Assembly: GCA_001464915.1 (NCBI GenBank)
Contig: LNED01000033.1
Span: forward strand, 62,001-126,000
DNA length: 64,000 nucleotides
Source of the DNA: Sphingomonadales bacterium Ga0077531
GTDB taxonomy: Bacteria; Pseudomonadota; Alphaproteobacteria; Sphingomonadales; Sphingomonadaceae
Reading direction: 5' to 3'
Shown here one piece after another: positions 1-8,537 of this stretch; the stretch's first letter is position 1; each line of letters starts with the position of its first letter. The translations under genes were made by a program, and so were the position numbers. Below the pieces are notes generated by a model. It did not search any database. It saw only the letters and a program-made list of their open reading frames with translations, and was not told the origin of the DNA.

Positions 1-900
1 AATCGGCATGGCGACGCCGCGCGCCTTGGCGAGGTCGGCCAGCACGGGCGCGGTAAATGCACCCTCGGCCACGGTGCGGCGGTCAGCCATCAGCGCCGCC
101 GGGTCTGCGCCTTCGCCCAATGCTTTGCCGAGCGAGAAATTGCGGCTGGCGGTGCTGGAACAGGTCAGCACCAGATCGCCCAATCCGCACAGGCCCGCCA
201 ATGTTTCGGCCCGCGCGCCCAATGCCTCGCCAAAGCGCAGCATTTCGGCGTATCCGCGCGCAATCAACGCCGCGCGGGCGTTCTGGCCCAGCGCCAATCC
301 GTCCACCACGCCGCAAGCGATGGCGAGCACGTTTTTGACCGCGCCGCCAATCTCAGCCCCGGTTACGTCGTCGCTGTAATAGGGACGGAACGCAGGCCGC
401 GCGATGGCGGGGGCCAGCCGATCCCATTGCGCGGCGCCGCCGCCGCAAGCCAGCGTGACGGCGGTGGGCAGTCCGGCGGCGACTTCATGCGCAAAGGTCG
501 GCCCCGAAAGCACGGCGATGTCGCTGCCCGGCGAGGCCTCGCGCGCGACATGGTTCATCAACCGCCCCGTGCCAGCCTCAATCCCCTTGGAACACAGCAC
601 CAGATCGCGCGGCGGCGTGGAGAGGCCTGCCAGCACCCGGCCCAGCACTTGCGCAGGCGTGACCACCAGCGCGGTTTCGATTGCGACAAAGTCAGCGAGA
701 TCGCCGGTCGCGCGGATGTTTGGCGCAAGGGCGGCGGATGGCAGATAGAGCGGGTTGCGGTGCTGCGTGTTGATCGCGGCGACGACCTCCGGCTCGAACG
801 CCCAGAGCAGCACGTCGCGCCCATCGCTGGCGAGCATCTGCGCCAGCGCCGTGCCCCACGCGCCTGCGCCGATCACACCAATCGCCAGTTGCGCCGTCAT
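1..900 (-). CDS. gpsA: Glycerol-3-phosphate dehydrogenase [NAD(P)+], C-terminus beyond window
   Basis: This gene makes sn-glycerol 3-phosphate from dihydroxyacetone phosphate for phospholipid synthesis in the cytoplasm. Translating the minus strand from the ATG at 900 gives 300 uninterrupted codons that run off the window start, so the C-terminus is missing. The N-terminal nucleotide-binding motif is [13 protein letters not shown] (about residues 8-20). The family motifs SGPTFAHEV (about 132-140) and [13 protein letters not shown] (about 186-198) are also present, as is the stretch [14 protein letters not shown] that shapes the substrate site. The ATG overlaps the tsaD stop as ATGA, so the two are probably translated from one transcript. 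The frame is open over its full visible length and no other family fits. Confidence 0.96.
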   Translation of the reverse strand, partial: MTAQLAIGVIGAGAWGTALAQMLASDGRDVLLWAFEPEVVAAINTQHRNPLYLPSAALAPNIRATGDLADFVAIETALVVTPAQVLGRVLAGLSTPPRDLVLCSKGIEAGTGRLMNHVAREASPGSDIAVLSGPTFAHEVAAGLPTAVTLACGGGAAQWDRLAPAIARPAFRPYYSDDVTGAEIGGAVKNVLAIACGVVDGLALGQNARAALIARGYAEMLRFGEALGARAETLAGLCGLGDLVLTCSSTASRNFSLGKALGEGADPAALMADRRTVAEGAFTAPVLADLAKARGVAMPI

Positions 901-1982
901 CCCTTTACTCCTGCACCGCGCACCGTTTCAGCGTCCGCATCGAGCGGCCAGCGCGGGCGCGCGACGAAATCGAGCGGATCGCCGTGGAAGTCCTCTCCGG
1001 CAAGCGCAAGCCTTTCGCACCCCGCCCAGGCGATCATCGCCGCATTATCGGTGCACAGCGCCAGCGGCGGCGCGGTGAAGCGCATGGCGTGCTTGGCGGC
1101 AAAGGTTTCGAGCGCCGCGCGCACGGTCTGGTTCGCCGCGACCCCGCCCGCCACGACCAGCGCGGGGAAGGGGCCAGCGCGGTGCAGCGCGTATTCCAGC
1201 CGGTCGATCAGGCATTCGACGGCGGCCTGCTGGAAGCTTGCGGCAATATCGGCGGGCGTGTGCGCGCCGCTGTCCACCGCTCGCAGCACCGCGCTTTTCA
1301 GCCCGGCGAAAGAGAAATGCGGTTCAGCCGATCCCTTGAGCGGGCGGGGGAGCGGCACCGCCTTGGGATCGCCCTGCAACGCCAGCCGCTCCACCGCCGG
1401 CCCGCCGGGATAGCCGAGGCCGAGCAGTTTGGCGGTCTTGTCAAACGCCTCGCCCAGCGCATCATCAATGGTGGTCGCCAGCCGCCGATATTGCCCGACC
1501 CCGTCCACGGCAAGGATCTGGCAATGCCCGCCCGATACCAGCAGCAGCAGATAGGGAAATGCGAGGCCCGCATCGGCCAGCCGGGGAGATAGCGCGTGGC
1601 CTTCCAAGTGATTGATCGCGAGCAGCGGCTTGCCCGATGCCATCGCCAGCGCCTTGGCACTGACCAGCCCGACCATCACCCCGCCGATCAATCCCGGCCC
1701 GGCAGTCGCGGCAATCGCGTCCACCTCGTCCAGCGTCATGCCTGCATCGGCCATCACCGCCGCAATCATCGGCGCGACCCGTTCGGCGTGCGCGCGCGCG
1801 GCGATTTCGGGGACGACCCCGCCATAGGGTGCGTGTTCGGCTTCTTGACTGGCAATCCGCTCAGCAATGATCGTCCGGTCGCCGCGCACCAGTGCAACGG
1901 CGGTTTCATCGCAGCTCGATTCGATCCCGAGGACGATCTTTGCCTTCGGGCGAGTGTCAGAGGTGTGCGTGACCGATCCCAT
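897..1982 (-). CDS. tsaD: tRNA N6-threonylcarbamoyladenosine transferase TsaD
   Basis: TsaD transfers the threonylcarbamoyl group to A37 of ANN-decoding tRNAs, acting with TsaB, TsaC and TsaE; none of those is in the window. The protein has 361 residues, normal for the family. It opens with the ASKHA-type motif [14 protein letters not shown] (about 18-31). The metal ligands are visible as the H-x3-H of NHLEGH (His125, His129) and the late Asp in [10 protein letters not shown] (about 312). It lies upstream of gpsA on the same strand, with a 4-base overlap, and is divergent from hemC with about 44 bp between starts, so both promoters must share that short gap. Confidence 0.97.
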   Translation of the reverse strand: MGSVTHTSDTRPKAKIVLGIESSCDETAVALVRGDRTIIAERIASQEAEHAPYGGVVPEIAARAHAERVAPMIAAVMADAGMTLDEVDAIAATAGPGLIGGVMVGLVSAKALAMASGKPLLAINHLEGHALSPRLADAGLAFPYLLLLVSGGHCQILAVDGVGQYRRLATTIDDALGEAFDKTAKLLGLGYPGGPAVERLALQGDPKAVPLPRPLKGSAEPHFSFAGLKSAVLRAVDSGAHTPADIAASFQQAAVECLIDRLEYALHRAGPFPALVVAGGVAANQTVRAALETFAAKHAMRFTAPPLALCTDNAAMIAWAGCERLALAGEDFHGDPLDFVARPRWPLDADAETVRGAGVKG

Positions 1983-2026
1983 CCGACTTCCATCTAGTCT
2001 GTATGATCGCTAGGGCAAGCGTAGCT

Positions 2027-2968
2027 ATGACTGAACCATCCCAAACCCACCCGCGCTTACGCCTTGGCACCCGCAATTCCCCACTCGCAATGGCGCAGGC
2101 GGTTGAAACCCGCGCGCGGTTATGCGCTGCCCACGGTTGGAGCGAAGACGCGATCGAACTCGTCCCGGTGCTGGCGAGCGGCGACAAGGTGCTCGACCGC
2201 CCGCTGTCCGAAATTGGCGGCAAGGCGCTGTGGACCAAGGAGCTGGACCAATGGCTCGGCGAAGGGCGGATCGACCTGTCGGTGCACTCGGCCAAGGATG
2301 TCGAAACGATCCGGCCAGATGCCTTCCACTTCGCCGCCTTTCTGCCGCGCGCTGACCGGCGCGATTGTCTGGTAGGGGCGGAGAGCATTGCCGCGATCCC
2401 GCACGGCGCGACTGTAGGCACCAGCGCCCCGCGCCGCGCTTCGCAACTGCTCAACCTGCGGCCCGATTGCAAGGTAGTGACATTTCGGGGGAACGTGGCG
2501 ACGCGGCTGGCAAAGCTGGAAGCGGGCGAGGCGGATGTTACGTTCCTCGCCGCTGCTGGCCTTGAACGGTTGGGGCAGAGCGCGGCGGGCCATCCGCTGG
2601 CCTCCGACGAATGGATTCCCGCCGCCGCCCAAGGCGTGATTGCGATTGAATGCCGCGCCGATGATGCGGCCACCACCGCGCTGCTCGCCGCGATCGACGA
2701 TGCACCCACCCGCGCCGAGTTGGAGGCGGAACGCGCGCTGCTGGCTGAATTGGGCGGCACCTGCCATTCGCCAATCGCGGTGCTGTGCGAGACTTCCGGC
2801 GGTGAATTGGCGATGCGTGCCGCCTTGTTCAGCCCGGACGGGGCCGACCGGATCGAGGGTTCGGCGCGCTTTGCCCCCGGCGATCATGCCCCTGTGCGCG
2901 CGTTGGCCGCTGATCTGCTGACCCGAGCCACGCCGGGTATCGCACCGCATTTTCGCCGCGGCGGCTAG
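2027..2968 (+). CDS. hemC: Porphobilinogen deaminase (hydroxymethylbilane synthase)
   Basis: HemC polymerises four porphobilinogens to hydroxymethylbilane in haem synthesis. I chose the ATG at 2027 (MTEPSQ..., 313 residues) because homologues begin shortly before the LRLGTRNSPLAMAQA motif; an in-frame ATG at 2003 would add eight residues. The catalytic Asp lies in the motif SVHSAKDV (about residue 91). The dipyrromethane cofactor is attached to the Cys of GGTCHSPIAV (about residue 246). The hemD gene starts two bases after the stop, so the two form an operon making uroporphyrinogen III. Confidence 0.96.
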   Translation: MTEPSQTHPRLRLGTRNSPLAMAQAVETRARLCAAHGWSEDAIELVPVLASGDKVLDRPLSEIGGKALWTKELDQWLGEGRIDLSVHSAKDVETIRPDAFHFAAFLPRADRRDCLVGAESIAAIPHGATVGTSAPRRASQLLNLRPDCKVVTFRGNVATRLAKLEAGEADVTFLAAAGLERLGQSAAGHPLASDEWIPAAAQGVIAIECRADDAATTALLAAIDDAPTRAELEAERALLAELGGTCHSPIAVLCETSGGELAMRAALFSPDGADRIEGSARFAPGDHAPVRALAADLLTRATPGIAPHFRRGG

Positions 2969-2969
2969 A

Positions 2970-3641
2970 TTGCGCCTGCTCGCGCTCAGGCCCGAGCCGG
3001 GGTTGTCCGCGACGCTAGCGAACGCCCGCGCCATGGGGCTGACTATCGACGGCGTGGCGCTATCGGAAATCCAGGCAGTGACATGGGACTGCCCCGACCC
3101 CGCCACTATCGACGGGCTGCTGATCGGCAGCGCCAACGCGTTTGTGCATGGCGGGCCGCACCTTGCGCGGCTGACCGATAAGCCCGTTTACGCCGTGGGC
3201 GAGGCCACCGGCGATGCCGCGGGCGCGGCGGGCTTTGCGGTGGCGATGGTCGGCAGCGGCGGATTGCAAGGCGTGCTTGATGCGATCCCCGCACCCATGC
3301 ACCTGCTGCGGATCGCGGGTGAGGAGCATGTGCCGCTCACTGCACCCGCAGGCGTCACTTTTGCCGAAGTGATCGCTTATCGCAGCGTTGCGCTTCCCCT
3401 CGATCCTGCCGCGCCGATGTTGGCGGAAGGGGAGGCACTGGTGTTGCTCCATTCCGCGGCCACCGCGCGGCATTTCGCCAACGAATGCGACCGCTTGGCG
3501 CTGGCGCGTGGGTCTATCACACTCGCCGCGCTCGGCCCGCGGATCGCCGCCGCTGCCGGAGATGGCTGGGTCGCGATCCACATTGCCTCCCGCCCCGATG
3601 ACGCAGCCCTGTTGGCAATGGCGCAGGAACTGTGCAATTAG
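2970..3641 (+). CDS. hemD: Uroporphyrinogen-III synthase
   Basis: HemD closes hydroxymethylbilane to uroporphyrinogen III with inversion of ring D. The frame starts at TTG, one base after the hemC stop, and gives 223 residues, slightly short of the usual 240-260. The family is poorly conserved, so the call rests on position behind hemC, on length, and on weak family features: an N-terminal two-domain start (RLLALRPEPGLSATLANARA), a central IAYRSV segment where HemD proteins have a Tyr-rich hinge, and a late LAALGPRIAAAA stretch. No other start codon fits the hemC spacing better. Confidence 0.85.
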   Translation: MRLLALRPEPGLSATLANARAMGLTIDGVALSEIQAVTWDCPDPATIDGLLIGSANAFVHGGPHLARLTDKPVYAVGEATGDAAGAAGFAVAMVGSGGLQGVLDAIPAPMHLLRIAGEEHVPLTAPAGVTFAEVIAYRSVALPLDPAAPMLAEGEALVLLHSAATARHFANECDRLALARGSITLAALGPRIAAAAGDGWVAIHIASRPDDAALLAMAQELCN

Positions 3642-3674
3642 TCGCCCAAGCAGGGTCGCAAGAAGCGGATAAGC

Positions 3675-4598
3675 ATGGCCACACAACCTGGCGCATCTCA
3701 ATTTGGCAGTCGCCGCAAACCATCATCGGGCCGAGGCCTGATCCTCGCCGCGCTTGCCGCATTTGTCGCAGGCGGCGTGCTGGTCGGCTACGTCATGTGG
3801 TACAATTTTCAGCCAGACCGCGCCGGCGGCCCGCGCGCCGGGGCATCGGTTGCGGCATCGCCCACCACTGGCCCAAGCCCGGCCCTGTCTGGTGGACCGA
3901 CTCCCTTGGCGCAGGCGATCCGGGCCGAGCAGGCCGAACAGGCGGTGGAGCGGGTTGAGGAACAGCAAGGCGGGCTCGACCAACGCCTCGCCGCTGCCGA
4001 ACAGCGCCTCACCCAGCTTGATCTGCAAGCGCAGGCAGCCGCTGGCAACGCCGCGCGCGCCGAAAGCCTGTTGATTGCCTTTGCCACCCGCCGCGCGGTC
4101 GAACGCGGAGCGGAGCTGGGCTATCTGTCCGATCAGCTGCGGCTGCGGTTTGGCGATCAGTGGCCCAACGCGGTCAGCACCATCATCGAATTTTCGCGCA
4201 ATCCGATCCGGCTCGATGGACTCGTCGCCCGGCTCGAAGGGTTGGGGCCGCAGCTCGGGGAAAGCAGTGAGGGGCCATCATGGGCTGCGTTTCAGCGCGA
4301 GATTGGCCAGCTGTTCGTGGTGCGGCGCGAAAGCACGCCCTCACCGCAGCCACAGCGGCGGTTGGAGCGCGCGCGCTGGGCGCTCGAACAGCGGCGCTAT
4401 CAGGCCGCGATCGACGAGGTGCGGGGCATGCCCGGCGCCGACAAGGCGGAAAGCTGGATTAAGGACGCCGAACGTTACCGCAAGGCGATGGACGCGCTGG
4501 AAGTGATCGAAACCGCCGCCGTGCTCGACCAACGCGGCTTGCGCGACGGGGCGGGCAACCCGGTGCGGCAGTTGAACAACCCGCTGGTGATACCTTAG
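3675..4598 (+). CDS. Single-pass membrane coiled-coil protein, Mic60/mitofilin-like
   Basis: The product has 307 residues. A short basic N-terminus is followed by one transmembrane helix (about 20-43) and a Pro/Gly/Ala-rich linker. Next comes a charged helical stretch likely to form a coiled coil (about 75-125, rich in EQAEQAVERVEEQ-like heptads). The C-terminal helical region contains RRYQAAIDEVRGMPG followed by AESWIKDAERYRKAMDAL. That last pattern, with a Trp and alternating Ala/Leu/Arg, resembles the mitofilin signature domain of alphaproteobacterial Mic60 proteins. Those are typically encoded directly after hemD, as here (34 bp gap). I infer a periplasmic envelope-shaping role. Sequence similarity alone is weak, so a generic hypothetical protein remains possible. 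Confidence 0.7.
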   Translation: MATQPGASQFGSRRKPSSGRGLILAALAAFVAGGVLVGYVMWYNFQPDRAGGPRAGASVAASPTTGPSPALSGGPTPLAQAIRAEQAEQAVERVEEQQGGLDQRLAAAEQRLTQLDLQAQAAAGNAARAESLLIAFATRRAVERGAELGYLSDQLRLRFGDQWPNAVSTIIEFSRNPIRLDGLVARLEGLGPQLGESSEGPSWAAFQREIGQLFVVRRESTPSPQPQRRLERARWALEQRRYQAAIDEVRGMPGADKAESWIKDAERYRKAMDALEVIETAAVLDQRGLRDGAGNPVRQLNNPLVIP

Positions 4599-4625
4599 TT
4601 TTGCGATCGCGCTGATGCGGGACGT

Positions 4626-4649
4626 CTGCGCCACCGAAGGTGGCACGCA
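4626..4649. terminator. Candidate hairpin between convergent genes
   Basis: GCCACC (4630-4635) and GGTGGC (4639-4644) form a 6-bp stem with a three-base loop; flanking TGCG/CGCA can extend it past a small bulge. It sits in the 57-bp gap between convergent reading frames. There is no clear T-run, so this is a weak call. Confidence 0.35.
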
Positions 4650-4655
4650 AACAAA

Positions 4656-5882
4656 CTACGCCCGCAAAATCGCAGGCAAGTCCCCCGACACTCCGCGCGC
4701 TTCGTTCATGAAGAAATCCTTGAGCATCGGCGTGCGTTGCACCGCGGCCATGCCCAGCCGCCGCACAGCCGAGGCGGTCTTGCCCGGTACCCCGAACAAC
4801 CGGGTCAGCCCATCGGTCGCCAACGCCACCATGAAGCTGTCGAGCCCGCGCCATGTCTCGTACCGCTTGAGCAATTCGGGATCGCCCGGATCGAGGCCGA
4901 GCCGCGCGCCATCGGCCAGCACTTCGATCAATGCGCCGACATCGCGCAGGCCAAGGTTCAACCCCTGTCCGGCAATCGGGTGAATGCCATGCGCCGAATC
5001 GCCAACGAGCGCGAGGCGTTCGGCGGTGATTTTGGCGGTGTGGTGGAAGCCGAGCGGCCATGACGAACGCTGGCCTACGGTTTGCACCTTACCCAACACC
5101 CCGCCCATGCGTTTTTCGACCTCGGCCAGAAACGCACGGTCGCCCAGCTTCATCACGCCCGCGCCGTCTGCTTCCGAAACGGTCCACACCAGCGATGATC
5201 GGTGGGTGCCATCGGCGTCGTCGTTCAAGGGCAGCAGCGCGAACGGCCCGGCTGGATAGAAGATTTCCCACGCGACATTGCCGTGCGGCTTTTCGTGCGT
5301 CAGCCCGGCGATGATCGCGCGGTGTTTGTAATCCCACTTGGCCAGTGTGATCCCGGCAGCATCGCGGGTCGGCGATTGGCGGCCCTCGGCGGCGATCATC
5401 AACCGGCCCTTCAATTTGCGCCCGTCCGCCAGCGTGGCGGCGACGCCGTATGGGCTGCGCTCCCGCTCGGTAACCTGCGCCTTGGCAACCCAGTTGATGA
5501 GCGGCTCCTTGGCGGCAGCCTCAAACAACGCGAGCCGCAGGCGGCGGTTGGGGAACATCCGCCCCAGCGTGCCGCCTTCAGGGCCCGGCTGAAAATCGAG
5601 CCGACCGGGCTTGTTCTGATCGGTCACGGCAATGCTGGCGATGTCGCAGGCGAATTGCTCCAGCCCCTCGGCAATGCCGATATTTTCGAACAGGTGCCAG
5701 CTTGCGGTTGAGATTGCGGTGGCGCGGTCGTCAAACCCTTCGGCGGTCAGCTCTGCCGGGTCAGCACGGTCGATCACGTGGCTAGACATGCCTTTCTTCG
5801 CCGCCGCCAGTGCCAGCGTCATCCCCACCAGACCCCCGCCCAGAATCACGAGGTCGCAGGTTTTGTCTGCCGTTGCTGTCAC
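4656..5882 (-). CDS. UbiH/UbiF/COQ6-family FAD-dependent hydroxylase (ubiquinone biosynthesis)
   Basis: This 408-residue flavoprotein belongs to the aromatic-ring hydroxylases of ubiquinone synthesis. The dinucleotide-binding motif LVILGGGLVGMTLALAAA lies at about residues 11-28. The second FAD motif, ALVGDSAHGIHPIAGQGLNLG, contains the GD and the HP..GQG pattern typical of UbiH/UbiF/VisC. Which ring position it hydroxylates cannot be told from sequence. It is convergent with the Mic60-like gene and divergent from the DsbD-type gene, so it is probably monocistronic. Confidence 0.92.
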   Translation of the reverse strand: MTATADKTCDLVILGGGLVGMTLALAAAKKGMSSHVIDRADPAELTAEGFDDRATAISTASWHLFENIGIAEGLEQFACDIASIAVTDQNKPGRLDFQPGPEGGTLGRMFPNRRLRLALFEAAAKEPLINWVAKAQVTERERSPYGVAATLADGRKLKGRLMIAAEGRQSPTRDAAGITLAKWDYKHRAIIAGLTHEKPHGNVAWEIFYPAGPFALLPLNDDADGTHRSSLVWTVSEADGAGVMKLGDRAFLAEVEKRMGGVLGKVQTVGQRSSWPLGFHHTAKITAERLALVGDSAHGIHPIAGQGLNLGLRDVGALIEVLADGARLGLDPGDPELLKRYETWRGLDSFMVALATDGLTRLFGVPGKTASAVRRLGMAAVQRTPMLKDFFMNEARGVSGDLPAILRA

Positions 5883-5932
5883 TTTGCCTGCTCCGATTGC
5901 GAACTGTTGCTAGCGAGCCTAGAGGCTAGGCC

Positions 5933-8017
5933 GTGTCCGAGGCAAGAATGATCCACTCATCCATCCGTCAATTGCTTGCATGGGTGCTTGCGCTGGTCGC
6001 AAGTGTGCTGCTGGCCAGCACCGCCCATGCGCAAGGTGCCCCGCGTGAGGCGGGGTTCATCGGGTCGGACAATATCCCGGTTACGCTCCACGCCGATGGC
6101 GCGCCTGAGGCGGGCAAGGAATGGCTGCTTGCGCTTCGCTTCGTTCCCAAGGGGCCGGAATGGCACGGCTATTGGTCGAACCCCGGCGATGCGGGGGCGG
6201 GGATGATCCTGTCGCTCGACCTGCCGCCCGATTGGGTGGTGGGTGAGGCGCGCTATCCCGTGCCCAAGCGGCTGGTGATCGCGGGCCTGATGAACCACGT
6301 TTACGAAGGGCCCTACACCGTGCTGGTGCCGGTCACCCCGGGGCCGAGCGCGGCGTCGTTTGGCGGTGGCCCTGTAACCGGAATTGTCGATTACCTCGCC
6401 TGCACCGACCAGATATGCGTGCCGCAATCGGCCAAGCTGGTCGCGCAGGCCGGGGGCGATTTTGCGCGCTGGCGGGCCGAGGTCGCGCCGCCACTCTCCG
6501 CAGGATCAAGCTTTGATGTGGGCCGCAATACCCTGCGCCTCGCCATCCCCTTGCCCGCCAGCGTGGCGCTGACTGATCCGCACGTTTTCATCGGCAACGA
6601 AAACCTCGTCAACTACGCTGCGCCGCAGATATTTCGCCGCGTGGGTGATGTGCTGACGGTCGACATCCCGCTTTCTGAATACCGCGCGGATACGCCGAGC
6701 GCAGTGGTAGGCATCCTTTCCTTTGACGGTGAGGCTGGCGTCGAATTTGACGCGATCCCCGGCGATGTTCCCACCGGCGGCGAAGTGGTGGCCGGGCCGA
6801 AAGCGCCGGTCACGCCGCCGCTGTGGACGCTGATCCTCGGCGCGCTGGCGGGAGGCTTGCTGCTCAATATCATGCCCTGCGTGTTCCCGATCCTGAGCCT
6901 GAAGGCGCTCAGCCTCGCGCGTGCAAGCGAAAGCGAGGCCAAGGCGCGGGCCGAGGGGCTTGCCTATACCGCAGGCGTGATGCTGGCCTGCGTCGGGCTG
7001 GGCGGTTTGCTGCTCGCGTTGCGCGCGGCAGGTGAGCAGGTCGGCTGGGCGTTCCAATTGCAGGAGCCGGGCGTGGTCGTGGCGCTGCTGGTGCTGGCGG
7101 CTGCGATCACGGCCAATTTTGCCGGGCTGTTCGAATTGCCATCGCTGAGCGTGACCACCGGCGGCAAGCCTGCGGGCGCCTTTGCCACCGGGCTGCTCGC
7201 CGCCTTTGTCGCCACGCCGTGTACCGGGCCGTTCATGGCGGCGGCGCTGGGTGCGGCGCTGTTGCTGCCGGTGCCGCAAGCGCTGCTGTTGTTCGCGCTG
7301 CTGGGGCTGGGGCTGGCGCTGCCGTTCCTGTTGCTTGGGTTCATACCGGCGCTCCGCCGAATGCTGCCCAAGCCGGGGCCGTGGATGGAGCGGTTCCGGC
7401 GGATCATGGCGATCCCGATGGGGCTGACTGCACTCGCATTGGTGTGGCTGACGGTGCAACTGGGCGGGCGGACGTTTAGCCTCATCGCGCTGGTGCTGGT
7501 GATCGGCCTGCTGATTGCGCTGTGGATCACGGGCCGATTGCAACGCGGCGGCAGGCTGGCGTGGCCCGCGTTCGCGCTGGTGGCCGCGCCGTTCCTCGCC
7601 TTTGCCGTGATTGCCCTGCCTTCGGTCTATGAAGCAAAGGGCGCCGAAGCGAAGGTCAGCATCCACAACCCGCAAAGCTTCAGCGCCGATGCGCTCGCCA
7701 AGGCGCGCGCCAGCGGCAAGCCAGTGTTCCTGTGGTTCACCGCCGATTGGTGCGTCACCTGCAAGGTCAATGAAAGCACCTCGATCGAACGTGACACTGT
7801 GCGCGCGGCGTTCGAGGCGGCCGGCGTGGTGACGATGGTAGGCGACTGGACAGTGCGCGATCCGGAGATCACTGCCTTCCTCACCGAACAAGGCGCAGCG
7901 GGCGTGCCGTTGTATCTGTGGTATGCACCGAACGCCGCAGCGCCGGAGCAATTGCCGCAGTTGCTTACACCCGATCTGTTGGTGGCGAAGGCTGCGCAAT
8001 CTCCCGGCACGCCTTGA
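5933..8017 (+). CDS. DsbD/ScsB-type thiol:disulfide interchange protein
   Basis: The protein carries electrons across the inner membrane to reduce periplasmic thiols. It has 694 residues and all three expected modules. After an N-terminal signal segment (cleavage probably after AHA, about residue 33) comes a periplasmic domain with the pair C157/C162 in YLACTDQICVPQ. The membrane core follows, with C316 in NIMPCVFPILS and C430 in ATPCTGPFM, the CcdA/DsbD signature. The C-terminal thioredoxin-like domain has WCVTC (C607, C610). Translation may begin at GTG 5933 or at ATG 5948; the latter puts the signal peptide right at the start. The 3' end overlaps the convergent lipoprotein gene by 53 bp. 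Confidence 0.93.
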   Translation: MSEARMIHSSIRQLLAWVLALVASVLLASTAHAQGAPREAGFIGSDNIPVTLHADGAPEAGKEWLLALRFVPKGPEWHGYWSNPGDAGAGMILSLDLPPDWVVGEARYPVPKRLVIAGLMNHVYEGPYTVLVPVTPGPSAASFGGGPVTGIVDYLACTDQICVPQSAKLVAQAGGDFARWRAEVAPPLSAGSSFDVGRNTLRLAIPLPASVALTDPHVFIGNENLVNYAAPQIFRRVGDVLTVDIPLSEYRADTPSAVVGILSFDGEAGVEFDAIPGDVPTGGEVVAGPKAPVTPPLWTLILGALAGGLLLNIMPCVFPILSLKALSLARASESEAKARAEGLAYTAGVMLACVGLGGLLLALRAAGEQVGWAFQLQEPGVVVALLVLAAAITANFAGLFELPSLSVTTGGKPAGAFATGLLAAFVATPCTGPFMAAALGAALLLPVPQALLLFALLGLGLALPFLLLGFIPALRRMLPKPGPWMERFRRIMAIPMGLTALALVWLTVQLGGRTFSLIALVLVIGLLIALWITGRLQRGGRLAWPAFALVAAPFLAFAVIALPSVYEAKGAEAKVSIHNPQSFSADALAKARASGKPVFLWFTADWCVTCKVNESTSIERDTVRAAFEAAGVVTMVGDWTVRDPEITAFLTEQGAAGVPLYLWYAPNAAAPEQLPQLLTPDLLVAKAAQSPGTP

Positions 8018-8537
8018 CCAACTCCACCGGCAGCGGACTTGGATTGAGCCGCACCAGCCCTGCGCCGGGTACGGTGATCGTGGCTTCGCGCGTACCCGCC
8101 AGCGCGTCCCAGCCGGGCAGCGTCGCCGCAGCCTCACCCTGCCAAACCACCTTACCGCCTTGCGGTGTCGCATCGACGGCAATCCGCGCGATTATGCGAT
8201 TGCCGATCAGCGCCAGCAGCGCGCCCGCGCCCTTGTCTGCCGGAGCTTGGCGAGTGATCCGCATCTGCGCGCCGGGCGTGCCCGCGCCAAGGCATTCGAG
8301 CGACATCAGCACCGGCTGTCCCGGCACGCCGTAAACCAGCCTGCCTGCCGGCGCGCTCGCCCCTGCACTTTGCGCCCAGATCGCTTCAGCCGTATCGGGC
8401 GAGGGCAACGGCTCGGACGGGCCCCCGCGCGGCGTCAGCAGCGATACCTGCGCTACTGCCGCATCGCTTGGCGGCGGATTGCACCCCGCCAATGCGCTCA
8501 CCAGCGCTAGGCCCGTCAACAGTGCAGCGCGGTTCAT
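7965..8537 (-). CDS. Lipoprotein of unknown function
   Basis: The start was placed at ATG 8537 because it gives a clean lipoprotein signal peptide, MNRAALLTGLALVSALAGC, with the lipobox Cys at residue 19; upstream codons in the frame look random. The mature part (190 residues in total) has LLTPRGGPSEPLP, a Trp-containing segment near AEAIWAQSAG and a C-terminal Cys (CREIAQ), but no family I recognise. The ATG overlaps the stop of the upstream S10 peptidase as ATGA, so the two are co-translated. The C-terminus overlaps the convergent DsbD-type gene. Confidence 0.82.
   Translation of the reverse strand: MNRAALLTGLALVSALAGCNPPPSDAAVAQVSLLTPRGGPSEPLPSPDTAEAIWAQSAGASAPAGRLVYGVPGQPVLMSLECLGAGTPGAQMRITRQAPADKGAGALLALIGNRIIARIAVDATPQGGKVVWQGEAAATLPGWDALAGTREATITVPGAGLVRLNPSPLPVELVKACREIAQPSPPTDRV

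Noticed and set aside
6506-8182. 558-residue open frame on the minus strand opposite the DsbD-type gene
   Set aside because: Its product is rich in Arg, Gln and His with no domain pattern, which is typical of the antisense of a GC-rich membrane protein gene.
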